Positions 1-10,616 of a DNA stretch of 64,000 nucleotides are shown here, one piece after another. Origin of the DNA: Mesorhizobium helmanticense (GTDB lineage: Bacteria > Pseudomonadota > Alphaproteobacteria > Rhizobiales > Rhizobiaceae); assembly GCF_003034915.1 (NCBI RefSeq), contig NZ_PZJX01000028.1, positions 248,001 through 312,000 of the forward strand, in the 5' to 3' direction. A model generated the notes under the pieces. The model had not been told where the DNA came from. It saw only the letters and a program-made list of their open reading frames with translations, and made no database searches. Every line of letters begins with the position of its first letter. Position 1 is the stretch's first letter. The translations under genes and the position numbers were made by a program.

Positions 1-521
1 ACATCGGCGTGCACTTTCCGATGGGCAACTGGCAAGGCTACGCGCTGTGGCAGTTTTCGGCGAAAGCGAATTGCGGCCGCTTCCGCTGCCCGTACCGGGT
101 CGCCGGCACACCCACCGACATCGACGTCAACGTCGCGCCTATGGATGCCGCGGCATTGCGCGCGCAATGGCCCTTTGGCGGCCTGATCGACATGCAGCCG
201 GATTACCTGGCCTCGATACCAGTGCCTCTGTCGCGTGAGGCTGCACTCGCGGGCAATGTCACCATCACCTACGCCACCGTGGCGACGCCGCCGAGCTTCG
301 ACGAGATGGTTTCGGTGTTCAGCGCGCGCTGGGCCAGATTCCGTGATAGCTTCCAGATGCCAGCGGTGGTGACGGCAGCGCCACGTCAGCCGCGCGGGAT
401 CGCCGAATATGTGGCCTGGGCGCGGAAGGAAAAGCGCGCCGCATCCCCCTTTGAGGCCGCGCCTTCCACAGGCGATACGCTCAGCACCGCCTCGACCGAG
501 TCCGATCGTGGCCTGCGCTGA
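1..521 (+). CDS. C-terminal part of a GH25-like lysozyme (5' end outside window)
   Basis: The reading frame is open from the first base and ends at a TGA at 519-521, so only about the last 172 residues are present. The segment YALWQFS followed about 20 residues later by a DIDVNV stretch is the usual end of the glycoside hydrolase 25 (lysozyme/muramidase) barrel, where the last strand carries an aromatic-rich motif and a D-x-N. After the barrel there is a roughly 100-residue tail with no recognisable domain, rich in Ala, Ser and Thr at the end. A GTG at 9 could be read as a start but the frame continues upstream and the fold would be truncated, so I treat it as internal. The likely role is cleavage of peptidoglycan; the N-terminal catalytic Asp/Glu residues lie outside the window and cannot be checked. 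The next gene converges on it with a 9-bp gap. Confidence 0.6.
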   Translation, partial: IGVHFPMGNWQGYALWQFSAKANCGRFRCPYRVAGTPTDIDVNVAPMDAAALRAQWPFGGLIDMQPDYLASIPVPLSREAALAGNVTITYATVATPPSFDEMVSVFSARWARFRDSFQMPAVVTAAPRQPRGIAEYVAWARKEKRAASPFEAAPSTGDTLSTASTESDRGLR

Positions 522-530
522 AGCATCGGA

Positions 531-1406
531 TCAACGGCGGCTTCCCATGCTGGCGTACATGCCTGTGGTGCGGAATTGGCTGGGCGTAATACCGTAGCAG
601 CGGCGAAAGACCTTCGAGAAATAATTCGTATCCTCGAAGCCGCACATGATGGCGACTTCCTTCACCGGCAGGAAATCTGCCTTTGTCAGCAGCTTCGCCG
701 CGCGTTGCAACCGCTGCTGCAACACGAACTCGGCCGGCGGGATGCCTTCGCTGTCGGCGAAACAGCGCGAGAAATGCGCGCGGCTGAGACCGCTGATCTG
801 GACGAGGTCGGCCACCGGCAAGGCCTTGTCGAGATTGGCGTTGATGTGGTCGATCACCGGCTGCATGGCGCTCTGTTTTTCGGCAAAGGCATGTGAGCCG
901 AAAACATCGTCATAGAGCGCCATCGCCGCTTCATAGGCGACGGCGGAAGCAGCACCCGGCGAAGCGGCCCCCTTGATCAGACGCAGGCTGCAATCGGCAA
1001 GGTGGTCGATCGTCGCCGGCTGCAACCGGAATACGGGGCCCGAGACGCCGAGGATCGATTTGTGGATGCGCAGCGCCTCCTCGCCATTCATCGAGATCCA
1101 GAAGTATTCCCAGCGGTCGCCCTTCGCCAACCAATAGCGGTGGTTGTGCGGCACCAGCACCAGCAGCGTGTCGTTCTTCTGCAGGCGGTAGTCGCGGCTC
1201 TCGTAGCGCAACCGGCCGGTTCCGCCGATCGTGTGCTGCAACACGGTGAACGGTGTCTGGCCGCGCTTTCGCCCGTCCCAGTCATAGGCTTCGTCCTCGC
1301 GCACTTCGTAGCCCGTGCTCGTCGGCATGGCGTGCAGGCGCTGGCGGCCACGCGGCAGCGAGATCGTCCGCATAGACTGTCCGTTGGCGATCAGGTCTTG
1401 CAGCAC
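531..1406 (-). CDS. agpT: AraC-family activator of the alpha-galactoside cluster (AgpT-like)
   Basis: This is a two-domain transcription regulator of about 291 residues: an N-terminal cupin-like sugar-sensing domain (strand-rich region with the VPHNHRYW segment) and a C-terminal double helix-turn-helix AraC domain, containing the motifs ISGLSRAHFSR and CGFEDTNYFSKVFRR. I chose a GTG start at 1406 because GAGG lies 8-9 nt upstream; an ATG at 1373 is the main alternative, and the longer open frame to 1595 overlaps the promoter region. It is divergent from the GH4/ABC operon, which is the layout of the alpha-galactoside activator AgpT of Sinorhizobium. It probably activates the divergent operon in response to a galactoside, but the inducer is inferred from neighbours only. 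The symbol is by synteny. Confidence 0.8.
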   Translation of the reverse strand: MLQDLIANGQSMRTISLPRGRQRLHAMPTSTGYEVREDEAYDWDGRKRGQTPFTVLQHTIGGTGRLRYESRDYRLQKNDTLLVLVPHNHRYWLAKGDRWEYFWISMNGEEALRIHKSILGVSGPVFRLQPATIDHLADCSLRLIKGAASPGAASAVAYEAAMALYDDVFGSHAFAEKQSAMQPVIDHINANLDKALPVADLVQISGLSRAHFSRCFADSEGIPPAEFVLQQRLQRAAKLLTKADFLPVKEVAIMCGFEDTNYFSKVFRRCYGITPSQFRTTGMYASMGSRR

Positions 1407-1517
1407 AAAATTACCCTCGAAAGCATAATCCTTCTCTGGCCGCGCTTGCGAATAAGCGCATAATCCCTCCCCAGAGAACGCGAAAGACCCGCGGCCGAGG
1501 AGCGAACGGGAGGAGAA

Positions 1518-1566
1518 AAGCCGGATTTCCGGCTTGAATGGCATGCGCGCCGTGGCGCATGGCCAT
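1518..1566. promoter_or_regulatory. Inverted repeats between the AraC gene and the GH4 operon
   Basis: The 212-bp divergent intergenic region holds two adjacent inverted repeats. The first, 1518-1535, has 7-bp arms AAGCCGG and CCGGCTT around ATTT. The second, about 1538-1566, has arms built on ATGCGC and GCGCAT extended by GGC/GCC. They lie 50-100 bp before the GH4 start, a reasonable place for an activator site or a 5' leader hairpin. Binding of the AraC protein here is inference. Confidence 0.4.
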
Positions 1567-1618
1567 ACTCTCCCCTGTTGCTCCTTGCCTAGCATTCGAT
1601 TGGATCGAGGTGAAGGTG

Positions 1619-3085
1619 ATGAGCTTCAAAATCGCTATTATCGGCGCCGGCAGCGTCGGATTCACCAAGAAGCTGTTCGCCGACATTTTGTGCGTGCCGG
1701 AATTCAGGGATATCGAATTCGCGCTGACCGACGTCAGCGAGCATAATCTGCAGATGATCAAGGCGATCCTCGACAGGATCGTCGAGGCGAACAAATTGCC
1801 GACAAAGGTGACGGCGACGACCGACCGCCGCAAGGCGATCGAGGGCGCGCGCTACATCATCAGCTGTGTCAGGGTCGGCGGCCTCGAAGCCTATGCCGAC
1901 GACATCCGCATTCCGCTGAAATACGGCATCGACCAATGCGTCGGCGACACGATCTGCGCCGGCGGTATCCTCTATGGCCAGCGCAACATTCCGGTGATCC
2001 TGGATTTTTGCAAGGACGTAAGAGAGGTCGCCGAGACCGACGCGAAATTCCTCAACTATGCCAACCCGATGGCGATGAACACCTGGGCGGCGATCGAGTA
2101 TGGCAAGGTCGACACGGTCGGGCTATGCCACGGCGTCCAGCATGGCGCCGAACAGATCGCCGAGGTGCTGGGCGCGAAATCGCCCAGGGAACTCGACTAT
2201 GTCTGTTCCGGCATCAACCACCAGACCTGGTTCATCGATCTGCGCCTCAACGGCCGCCGCATCGGCAAGGACGAACTGATTGCCGCCTTCGAGGCGCACC
2301 CGGTCTATTCCAGGCAGGAAAAGCTGCGCATCGACGTCCTGAAGCGTTTCGGCGTCTATTCGACCGAAAGCAATGGCCACCTTTCCGAGTACCTGCCCTG
2401 GTACCGCAAGCGGCCGGACGAGATCACGCGCTGGATCGACATGTCCGACTGGATCCATGGCGAGACGGGCGGCTATCTCCGCTATTCGACCGAGACCCGC
2501 AACTGGTTCGAAACGGAATATCCGCAATTCCTCGAAGCGGCGTCGAAGCCGATCGACGCGTCCAAGCGCTCCAACGAGCATGCGAGCCACATATTGGAAG
2601 CGCTGGAGACCAACCGCGTCTATCGCGGCCATTTCAACGTCAGGAACGATGGGGTGATCACCAACCTGCCGCAGGACGCCATCATCGAGTCGCCCGGCTT
2701 CGTCGACCGCTTCGGCATCAACATGACCGCCGGCATCACGCTGCCGGAGGCATGTGCGGCCACCTGCATGGCGTCGATCAATGTCCAGCGCATGTCGGTG
2801 CATGCCGCGATATCAGGCGATATCGATCTCTTGAAGCTCGCCGTGCTGCACGACCCGCTGGTTGGCGCGGTTTCGACGCCCGAAGAGGTCTGGCAGATGG
2901 TGGATGAGATGGTCGTCGCGCAGGCGGCCTGGCTGCCGCAATATGCCGATGCTGTACCGGCCGCCAGGGAGCGGCTTTCGAAATCCGGGGTGAAGACCCG
3001 CGAATGGGCAGGCGCGGCACGGCGCAATGTTCGCTCGATCGAAGAACTGCGCGCCGAAAAGGCCGCGCTGAAGCAGGCCGGCTGA
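1619..3085 (+). CDS. Family 4 glycosidase (alpha-galactosidase/alpha-glucosidase type)
   Basis: This 488-residue protein belongs to glycoside hydrolase family 4, which uses NAD+ and a divalent metal for a redox-assisted elimination mechanism on alpha-glycosides. Visible marks: the dinucleotide-binding loop GAGSVG at residues 9-14, the conserved NYANPMAMNTW around 147-156, the metal-binding Cys170-His171 in LCHGVQ, and GINH at 198-201 that supplies the second metal histidine. It lacks a signal peptide, so it acts in the cytoplasm on imported sugar. ATG at 1619 is preceded by GAGGTGA at good spacing; the longer frame upstream is leader sequence. It differs clearly from the second GH4 gene in the operon (CHGVQ against CHSVQ, and different central region), so the two probably handle different linkages or sugars. 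Exact substrate not determinable here. Confidence 0.88.
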   Translation: MSFKIAIIGAGSVGFTKKLFADILCVPEFRDIEFALTDVSEHNLQMIKAILDRIVEANKLPTKVTATTDRRKAIEGARYIISCVRVGGLEAYADDIRIPLKYGIDQCVGDTICAGGILYGQRNIPVILDFCKDVREVAETDAKFLNYANPMAMNTWAAIEYGKVDTVGLCHGVQHGAEQIAEVLGAKSPRELDYVCSGINHQTWFIDLRLNGRRIGKDELIAAFEAHPVYSRQEKLRIDVLKRFGVYSTESNGHLSEYLPWYRKRPDEITRWIDMSDWIHGETGGYLRYSTETRNWFETEYPQFLEAASKPIDASKRSNEHASHILEALETNRVYRGHFNVRNDGVITNLPQDAIIESPGFVDRFGINMTAGITLPEACAATCMASINVQRMSVHAAISGDIDLLKLAVLHDPLVGAVSTPEEVWQMVDEMVVAQAAWLPQYADAVPAARERLSKSGVKTREWAGAARRNVRSIEELRAEKAALKQAG

Positions 3086-3104
3086 CGCCTCAAATGCCGA
3101 GGCA

Positions 3105-3123
3105 GACCTGCGGGAGGCAGGTC
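3105..3123 (+). other. Intercistronic hairpin upstream of the binding-protein gene
   Basis: A 7-bp perfect stem (GACCTGC / GCAGGTC) with a GGGAG loop lies in the 107-bp gap between the GH4 gene and the solute-binding protein gene. There is no T-run, so it is not an intrinsic terminator; it may be an mRNA end-stabilising or processing structure. Confidence 0.4.
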
Positions 3124-3192
3124 CGACCTGGCCGGCCGTCATTACGAAAAAGGTGGGCAGCAAACAAACGTCCAGACACGAGGGAGGAGACA

Positions 3193-5274
3193 ATGAGAAA
3201 CTTACGCAACATGGGCATTGCAGCCGGACTGGCGCTGGGCGTCTCCGTCCCGGCACTCAACGCATTCGCTTCCGAACCGACGGTCCCGCCGGCGCCGGCG
3301 CAGTTTCCGGCCGAGGGCAAGATCAGCTATGTGCCGCGCGACTCCATCCTGGAGTTCAAGGCGCTGCCGCAATATCACGAGCCGGACTGGGTCACCGAGA
3401 AATACGTCAAGACCGGCAAGCTGCCGCCGGTGCAGGACAGGCTGCCGAAGGAGCCGCTGGTCTTCAAGACGGGCAACATGCCGGACGGCATCGGCGCCTA
3501 TGGCGATACGATGCGCCATGTCATCGGCGGCCGGCCGGAAGGCTGGAATTACGGCGCCGGCCAGACGCAAGGTTGGGGCGGCATCGATATCGGCCTTTCC
3601 GAATGCCTGACGCGCACGGCGCCGCTGTTCCAGGTCGAGGCGAAGGACACGGAGCCGCTGCCGAACCTGGCCAGGAGTTGGGACTGGTCGAGCGACGGCC
3701 ACAAGCTGACCATGCATCTGGTCGAAGGCGCCAAATGGTCGGACGGCGCACCCTTCAACGCAGACGACGTCATGTTCTACTGGGACGACGAGGTCGTCGA
3801 CCCGAACGTCTCGCCATTGAACGGCGCGACGCAGGAGACCTTCGGCGTCGGCACGACGCTGAAGAAGATCGACGACTACACCGTCGAATGGACCTTCAAG
3901 GAAGCATTTCCCAAGCAATACCTCTACGCCATGGCCTATGGCACTTTCTGCCCGGGCCCGGCACATATCCTGAAGCCGCAGCATCCGAAATATTCTGATA
4001 ACACCTACGACCAGTTCAAGAACGCCTTTCCGCCGGAATTCATGAACATGCCGGTGATGGGCGCCTGGGTGCCGGTCGAATACCGGCCGGACGACATCAT
4101 CGTCATGCGCCGCAATCCCTACTACTGGAAGGTCGACGAAAAGGGCAACCAGCTGCCCTACCTCAACGAGCTGCACTACAAGCTGTCGACCTGGGCCGAC
4201 CGCGACGTCCAGGCGGTGGCCGGCTCGGGCGACTTCTCCAATCTCGAGCAGCCGGAAAACTTCGTCGCCTCGCTGAAGCGCGCGGCCGAGGCGAATGCGC
4301 CGGCCCGGCTCGCCTTCGGCCCACGGCTCATCGGCTACAATCTGCGCATGAACTTTTCCGCCAATGGCTGGGGCAACCCCGACGAACGCGGCCAGGCGAT
4401 CCGCGAATTGAACCGCAACGAGGACTTCCGCAAGGGGGTCACCATGGCGCTAGACCGCAAGGCGCTCGGCGACTCGCTGGTCAAGGGTCCGTTCACCGCC
4501 ATCTATCCCGGCGGCCTCTCCTCGGGCACCAGCTTCTATGACCGCAATTCGACTGTGTATTACCCCTTCGATCTCGAAGGCGCCAAGGCCGAACTCGCCA
4601 AGGCCGGACTCAAGGACACGGACGGCGACGGCTTCGTGAACTTCCCGGCCGGTACCGCCGGCGGCAAGAACGTCGAGATCGTGATGCTGGTCAACAACGA
4701 CTACGGCACGGACAAGAGCCTCGCCGAAGGCGTCGTCGCCCAGATGGAGAAGCTTGGGCTACGGGTCGTGCTCAACGGTCTCAACGGCACCCAGCGCGAT
4801 GCTTCGCAATATTCCGGCCGCTTCGACTGGCTGATCCGGCGCAACGACCAGGAACTGACCTCAGTCGTGCAGAACACCGAACAGCTCGCGCCCGTCGGTC
4901 CGAAGACCAGCTGGGATCACCGTGCGCCGGAAAGCGGCCAGGTCGACCTGATGCCTTTCGAAAAGGACCTCGTCGACATCGTCAACAAGTTTGTCTCCTC
5001 GTCAGATAATGACGAGCGCGCCAGCTTGATGAAGCGGTTCCAGAAGATCTCGACGGAGCATGTCTACAATGTCGGCCTGACGGAATATCCCGGTGCACTG
5101 ATCATCAACAAGCGCTTCTCCAACATTCCGCAGGGCACGCCGATCTTCATGTTCAACTGGGCCGAGGATTCGATCATCCGCGAACGGGTTTTCGTCGCGG
5201 CCGACAAACAGGCGAAATACGAGTTGTTCCCTGAGGAGCTCCCCGGCAAGCCTGGAGACAAGGGCCCAATGTAG
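3193..5274 (+). CDS. agpA: Family 5 ABC solute-binding protein (AgpA-like, galactosides)
   Basis: A periplasmic binding protein of 693 residues, long for SBP family 5 (usually about 500-600). A Sec signal peptide occupies about residues 1-26 (basic MRNLRN start, hydrophobic core, AFA-S cleavage area). The middle contains the class signature region around LTMHLVEGAKWSDGAPF, typical of oligopeptide/dipeptide-type and some oligosaccharide-binding proteins. ATG at 3193 has AGGGAGGA 6 nt upstream. In Sinorhizobium the alpha-galactoside binding protein AgpA is of this family although the family is better known for peptides; the flanking GH4 enzymes and AraC gene make the same role likely here. It delivers its ligand to the two permeases that follow. 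A strong hairpin just downstream may favour higher expression than the membrane genes. Confidence 0.85.
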   Translation: MRNLRNMGIAAGLALGVSVPALNAFASEPTVPPAPAQFPAEGKISYVPRDSILEFKALPQYHEPDWVTEKYVKTGKLPPVQDRLPKEPLVFKTGNMPDGIGAYGDTMRHVIGGRPEGWNYGAGQTQGWGGIDIGLSECLTRTAPLFQVEAKDTEPLPNLARSWDWSSDGHKLTMHLVEGAKWSDGAPFNADDVMFYWDDEVVDPNVSPLNGATQETFGVGTTLKKIDDYTVEWTFKEAFPKQYLYAMAYGTFCPGPAHILKPQHPKYSDNTYDQFKNAFPPEFMNMPVMGAWVPVEYRPDDIIVMRRNPYYWKVDEKGNQLPYLNELHYKLSTWADRDVQAVAGSGDFSNLEQPENFVASLKRAAEANAPARLAFGPRLIGYNLRMNFSANGWGNPDERGQAIRELNRNEDFRKGVTMALDRKALGDSLVKGPFTAIYPGGLSSGTSFYDRNSTVYYPFDLEGAKAELAKAGLKDTDGDGFVNFPAGTAGGKNVEIVMLVNNDYGTDKSLAEGVVAQMEKLGLRVVLNGLNGTQRDASQYSGRFDWLIRRNDQELTSVVQNTEQLAPVGPKTSWDHRAPESGQVDLMPFEKDLVDIVNKFVSSSDNDERASLMKRFQKISTEHVYNVGLTEYPGALIINKRFSNIPQGTPIFMFNWAEDSIIRERVFVAADKQAKYELFPEELPGKPGDKGPM

Positions 5275-5300
5275 GTTTACCTCCCCTGACTGAGAGAGAC

Positions 5301-5327
5301 CCGGCCGCGCTGACGGCGCGGCCGGGA
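5301..5327 (+). other. Strong GC hairpin between binding protein and permease genes
   Basis: Perfect 10-bp inverted repeat, CCCGGCCGCG at 5301-5310 and CGCGGCCGGG at 5318-5327, with a 7-nt loop. It has no following T-run. Such hairpins after the binding-protein cistron of ABC operons often protect upstream mRNA or attenuate readthrough, giving excess binding protein over membrane subunits. That role is inferred. Confidence 0.6.
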
Positions 5328-5383
5328 CAAACCACACCCCGAACGCCCCAAGCGTCCGGCGAGACAAGGAAGCGGACCGTCTG

Positions 5384-6391
5384 ATGTTGCGATTCCTGTT
5401 CACGCGCATAGCGTCGGCGATCCCGGTCCTCGCCATTTTGAGCCTGGTCACCTTCGCCATCATCCAGGCGCCGCCGGGCGACTACGCCGATTACATCCGC
5501 TCGCAGCTGATCAACCAAGGTGGAGCCTCATTCGCTGAGGCCGACGCGCAGGCCAAGGCCTATCGGATAGAACATGGTCTCGATAAGCCACTGCCGGTCC
5601 AGTATCTCAACTGGATCGGCGGCATCATCACCCGCGGCGATTTCGGCTACAGCCTCTATTACAACAAGCCGGTGGCCGATGTGGTGGGAGAGCGCCTGCC
5701 GCGCACGCTGCTTCTGGCGCTGGTCTGCCATCTGCTCGCCTCGGTTCTCGGCATCACCTTCGGCATATGGGCGGCGACCCGGCAATATTCCTGGATCGAC
5801 TCGACGCTGTCAGCCATTTCCTTCCTCGGCATGACGGTGCCCCGCTTCCTGATGGCGCTGATCATCGTCTACCTGCTGGTCTTCCAGTTCAACGTCTCGG
5901 AGATCGGCAGCTTCTTCTCGCCGCAATATGGCGGCGCGCCGTGGTCGTGGGCGAAGTTCGTCGACCTGGTCAAGCATGTCTGGCCGGTGGTGGCGATCGC
6001 GACCTTTGGCGGGCTCGCCTACAATATGCGCGTCATGCGCGGCAATCTGCTCGACACGCTGAACGCGCAATATGTCGAAACGGCTAAGGCCAAGGGCCTG
6101 ACCGGCAGCGCCGTCGTGATGCGCCACGCCGTGCCCAACGCGCTGCACCCGCTCGTCATGTATCAGGGCGTGGTGCTGCCCTACATGCTCACCGGCGAGA
6201 TCGAGACGGCGATCATCTTCGCGCTGCCGACCGTCGGCCCGGCCATCGTCGGCTCGATGGCGGTCGGCGACGTCTATGTCACCGCGACCTTCATGATGGT
6301 GCTGTCGGCAACGCTGATCGTCGGCAACATCATAGCTGACATGCTGCTCGTGCTGCTCGATCCGCGCGTGCGCCAGTTCGGGGAAAGATAG
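5384..6391 (+). CDS. agpB: ABC permease, DppB/OppB type (AgpB-like)
   Basis: Inner-membrane subunit of 335 residues with the DppB layout: a first membrane helix at about residues 9-30, a long periplasmic segment, then five further helices. The EAA-type loop that contacts the ATPase is seen as ETAKAKGL-x-x-SAVVMRHAVPNAL in the last third. It pairs with the DppC-type permease that follows immediately. Start ATG 5384 is preceded by AAGGAAGCGG a little far upstream; no better start exists without losing the first helix. Substrate inferred from the cluster: an alpha-galactoside or related oligosaccharide. Confidence 0.88.
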   Translation: MLRFLFTRIASAIPVLAILSLVTFAIIQAPPGDYADYIRSQLINQGGASFAEADAQAKAYRIEHGLDKPLPVQYLNWIGGIITRGDFGYSLYYNKPVADVVGERLPRTLLLALVCHLLASVLGITFGIWAATRQYSWIDSTLSAISFLGMTVPRFLMALIIVYLLVFQFNVSEIGSFFSPQYGGAPWSWAKFVDLVKHVWPVVAIATFGGLAYNMRVMRGNLLDTLNAQYVETAKAKGLTGSAVVMRHAVPNALHPLVMYQGVVLPYMLTGEIETAIIFALPTVGPAIVGSMAVGDVYVTATFMMVLSATLIVGNIIADMLLVLLDPRVRQFGER

Positions 6392-7531
6392 ATGCTGGCT
6401 CGCGACACACCGCTACCGCCGCTGCCGGCCGAGGGAATTCCCGCAACCAAACCGGCGCGCGGCAATGAGAGCTACATCGCACTCGTCTGGCGCCGGCTGA
6501 AGCGTTCCTGGACCGGCATGGCCGGGCTTTGGCTGGTCGTGTTCCTGCTGCTGATGACGGTGTTCGCCGAGTTCCTGGCGCCGATGGACCCGAAGGCGAC
6601 GGATGTCGGCTTCGCCCCGCCTCAGTTGCCGAGCTTCCACGACAGGGACGGCAATTTCGTCGCCCGGCCGAGGGTGTATGCGCTGGCCGATTCGGCCGAT
6701 CTCGATCCGGTCACCTTCCAGCCCATCGTCGGCGCCGACTATGACCATCCAAGGCTGCTTGGATTCTTCGTCGAGGGCGCGCCCTACAAGCTCTTCGGGC
6801 TCATCCCGGCGAACCGGCATTTCTTCGGCTCGATGGACGGCCAGCCGGTGCATTTCCTCGGCACAGACAAGTTCGGCCGCGATCTGCTGTCGCGCGCCAT
6901 CCAAGGCTCGCGCGTCTCGCTGATGATCGCGCTGACGGTCGTCTTCATCATCACCGTCATCGGCACCACAGTCGGCATGGTCTCCGGCTATTTCGGCGGC
7001 AGGTTCGATGTCTGGATGCAGCGCTTCGTCGAACTGGTGCTCGCCTTCCCGCAGCTGCCGCTCTATCTGGCGCTGACGACGCTGATCCCGGTCACCGCTC
7101 CGACCAATGTCTTCCTCGCCTTCGTCATCATCGTCATGTCGGCGCTGGGCTGGGCGCAGATGTCGCGCGAGGTGCGCGGCAAGACGCTGGCGCTGGCGCA
7201 GATCGAGTATGTGCGCGCCGCCATGGCGGTCGGCGCCACCGACCGGCGCATCATCATGCAGCACATCTTCCCCAATGTGATGAGCCATGTGATCGTCGCC
7301 GTGACGCTGGCGATCCCGACGGTGGTGCTCCTGGAATCCTTCCTCGGTTTCCTCGGCTTCGCCGTCAAGCCGCCGCTGATCTCTTGGGGCCTCATGCTGC
7401 AGGACACCGCGACCTATTCGGTCATCGGCACCTATCCCTGGATCCTGTCACCGGTCGGTTTCGTGCTCGTCACCGTCTTTGCCTTCAACGCACTCGGCGA
7501 TGGCCTGCGCGATGCCGTCGATCCCTATTGA
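6392..7531 (+). CDS. agpC: ABC permease, DppC/OppC type with long periplasmic insert (AgpC-like)
   Basis: A second inner-membrane subunit of 379 residues. Its ATG directly follows the TAG of the previous gene (no gap), so translation is coupled. Typical DppC proteins have about 290-310 residues; the extra length lies between the first membrane helix (about residues 45-68) and the TDKFGRDLLSR motif that normally follows it closely, an insert of about 70 residues including a PANRHFFG stretch. The coupling loop is readable as EYVRAAMAVGATDRRIIMQH followed by the FPNV segment. It forms the channel with the DppB-type partner. Confidence 0.87.
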   Translation: MLARDTPLPPLPAEGIPATKPARGNESYIALVWRRLKRSWTGMAGLWLVVFLLLMTVFAEFLAPMDPKATDVGFAPPQLPSFHDRDGNFVARPRVYALADSADLDPVTFQPIVGADYDHPRLLGFFVEGAPYKLFGLIPANRHFFGSMDGQPVHFLGTDKFGRDLLSRAIQGSRVSLMIALTVVFIITVIGTTVGMVSGYFGGRFDVWMQRFVELVLAFPQLPLYLALTTLIPVTAPTNVFLAFVIIVMSALGWAQMSREVRGKTLALAQIEYVRAAMAVGATDRRIIMQHIFPNVMSHVIVAVTLAIPTVVLLESFLGFLGFAVKPPLISWGLMLQDTATYSVIGTYPWILSPVGFVLVTVFAFNALGDGLRDAVDPY

Positions 7532-7541
7532 GGTGGCAGAG

Positions 7542-9209
<1,668 letters not shown>

Positions 9210-9227
9210 ACATAGCCGGAGGTTAGC

Positions 9228-10598
9228 GTGGCAAGAAATCCCAAGATCACTTTCATCGGCGCCGGCTCGACGGTGTTCATGAAGAACATCGTCGGCGACG
9301 TGCTGCAGCGCCCGTCGCTTGCGGGCGCGACGATCGCACTGATGGACATCAATCCGCGGCGGCTGGAAGAGAGCGCCGTCGTCGTCAACAAGCTGATCGC
9401 GACGCTCGGCGTGAAGGCCAGGGCCGAAACCCATTCCGATCAGCGCAAGGCGCTGGCAGGCGCCGATTTCGTCGTCGTCGCCTTCCAGATCGGCGGTTAC
9501 GAGCCCTGCACCGTCACCGACTTCGAGGTGCCGAAGAAATACGGCCTGCGCCAGACGATCGCCGACACGCTCGGCGTCGGCGGCATCATGCGCGCCTTAA
9601 GGACCGTGCCGCATCTGTGGAAGGTCTGCGAGGACATGCTCGCCGTCTGCCCGCAGGCGATCATGCTGCAATATGTCAACCCGATGGCGATCAACACCTG
9701 GGCGATATCGGAGAAATATCCCGACATCAGACAGGTCGGCCTCTGCCATTCGGTGCAGGGCACGGCAATGGAGCTGGCGCACGATCTCGACCTTCCCTAC
9801 GAGGAGATCCGCTATCGCTCGGCCGGTATCAACCACATGGCGTTCTACCTGAAGTTCGAGCATCGCCAGCCGGACGGCTCCTACCGCGACCTCTATCCCG
9901 ACCTCGTGCGCGCCTATCGCGAAGGCCGCGCGCCCAAGCCCGGCTGGAACCCGCGCTGCCCCAACAAGGTGCGCTACGAGATGCTGACGCGCCTAGGCTT
10001 CTTCGTCACCGAAAGCTCGGAGCATTTCGCCGAATACACGCCCTACTTCATCAAGGACGGCCGTCCCGACCTGATCGAGAAGTTCGGCATCCCGCTCGAT
10101 GAATATCCGAAGCGTTGCATCGAACAGATCGAGCGCTGGAAGGACCAGGCGGAGGCCTATCGCTCGGCGGAGCGGATCGAGGTCGAAGAGTCGAAGGAAT
10201 ATGCCTCCTCGATCATGAATTCGGTATGGACCGGCGAGCCTTCCGTCATCTACGGCAACGTCCGCAACAATGGCTGCATCACTTCGCTGCCCCGGGATTG
10301 CGCGGCCGAGGTGCCGTGCCTTGTCGACGCCTCAGGCATCCAGCCGACCTATATCGGCGACCTGCCGCCGCAATTGACGGCGCTGATCCGCACCAACATC
10401 AATGTGCAGGAATTGACGGTGCGGGCGCTGATGACGGAGAATCGCGAACACATCTACCACGCGGCGATGATGGATCCGCACACCGCGGCCGAGCTCGACC
10501 TCGACCAGATATGGTCGCTGGTCGATGATCTGCTCGCCGCTCATGGCGACTGGCTGCCGGCATGGGCGCGAACGCGCGCCAAGACCGAGGCGGCCTGA
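9228..10598 (+). CDS. melA: Alpha-galactosidase MelA, family 4
   Basis: 456-residue GH4 enzyme that resembles enterobacterial MelA along its whole length: GAGST at 11-15, QIGGYEPCTVTDFE at about 87-100, TLGVGGIMRALRT, QYVNPMAINTW, metal pair Cys173-His174 in LCHSVQG, and INH at 201-203 followed by MAFYL. It also keeps the C-terminal block NINVQELT. It hydrolyses alpha-galactosides such as melibiose inside the cell with NAD+ and Mn2+ as cofactors (family knowledge). GTG start at 9228 with GGAGG 5 nt upstream. It is last in the operon, 18 nt after the ATPase gene, and converges on purD with an 18-bp gap and no visible terminator. Confidence 0.9.
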   Translation: MARNPKITFIGAGSTVFMKNIVGDVLQRPSLAGATIALMDINPRRLEESAVVVNKLIATLGVKARAETHSDQRKALAGADFVVVAFQIGGYEPCTVTDFEVPKKYGLRQTIADTLGVGGIMRALRTVPHLWKVCEDMLAVCPQAIMLQYVNPMAINTWAISEKYPDIRQVGLCHSVQGTAMELAHDLDLPYEEIRYRSAGINHMAFYLKFEHRQPDGSYRDLYPDLVRAYREGRAPKPGWNPRCPNKVRYEMLTRLGFFVTESSEHFAEYTPYFIKDGRPDLIEKFGIPLDEYPKRCIEQIERWKDQAEAYRSAERIEVEESKEYASSIMNSVWTGEPSVIYGNVRNNGCITSLPRDCAAEVPCLVDASGIQPTYIGDLPPQLTALIRTNINVQELTVRALMTENREHIYHAAMMDPHTAAELDLDQIWSLVDDLLAAHGDWLPAWARTRAKTEAA

Positions 10599-10616
10599 TC
10601 GCCCGACAGGCTGGGA

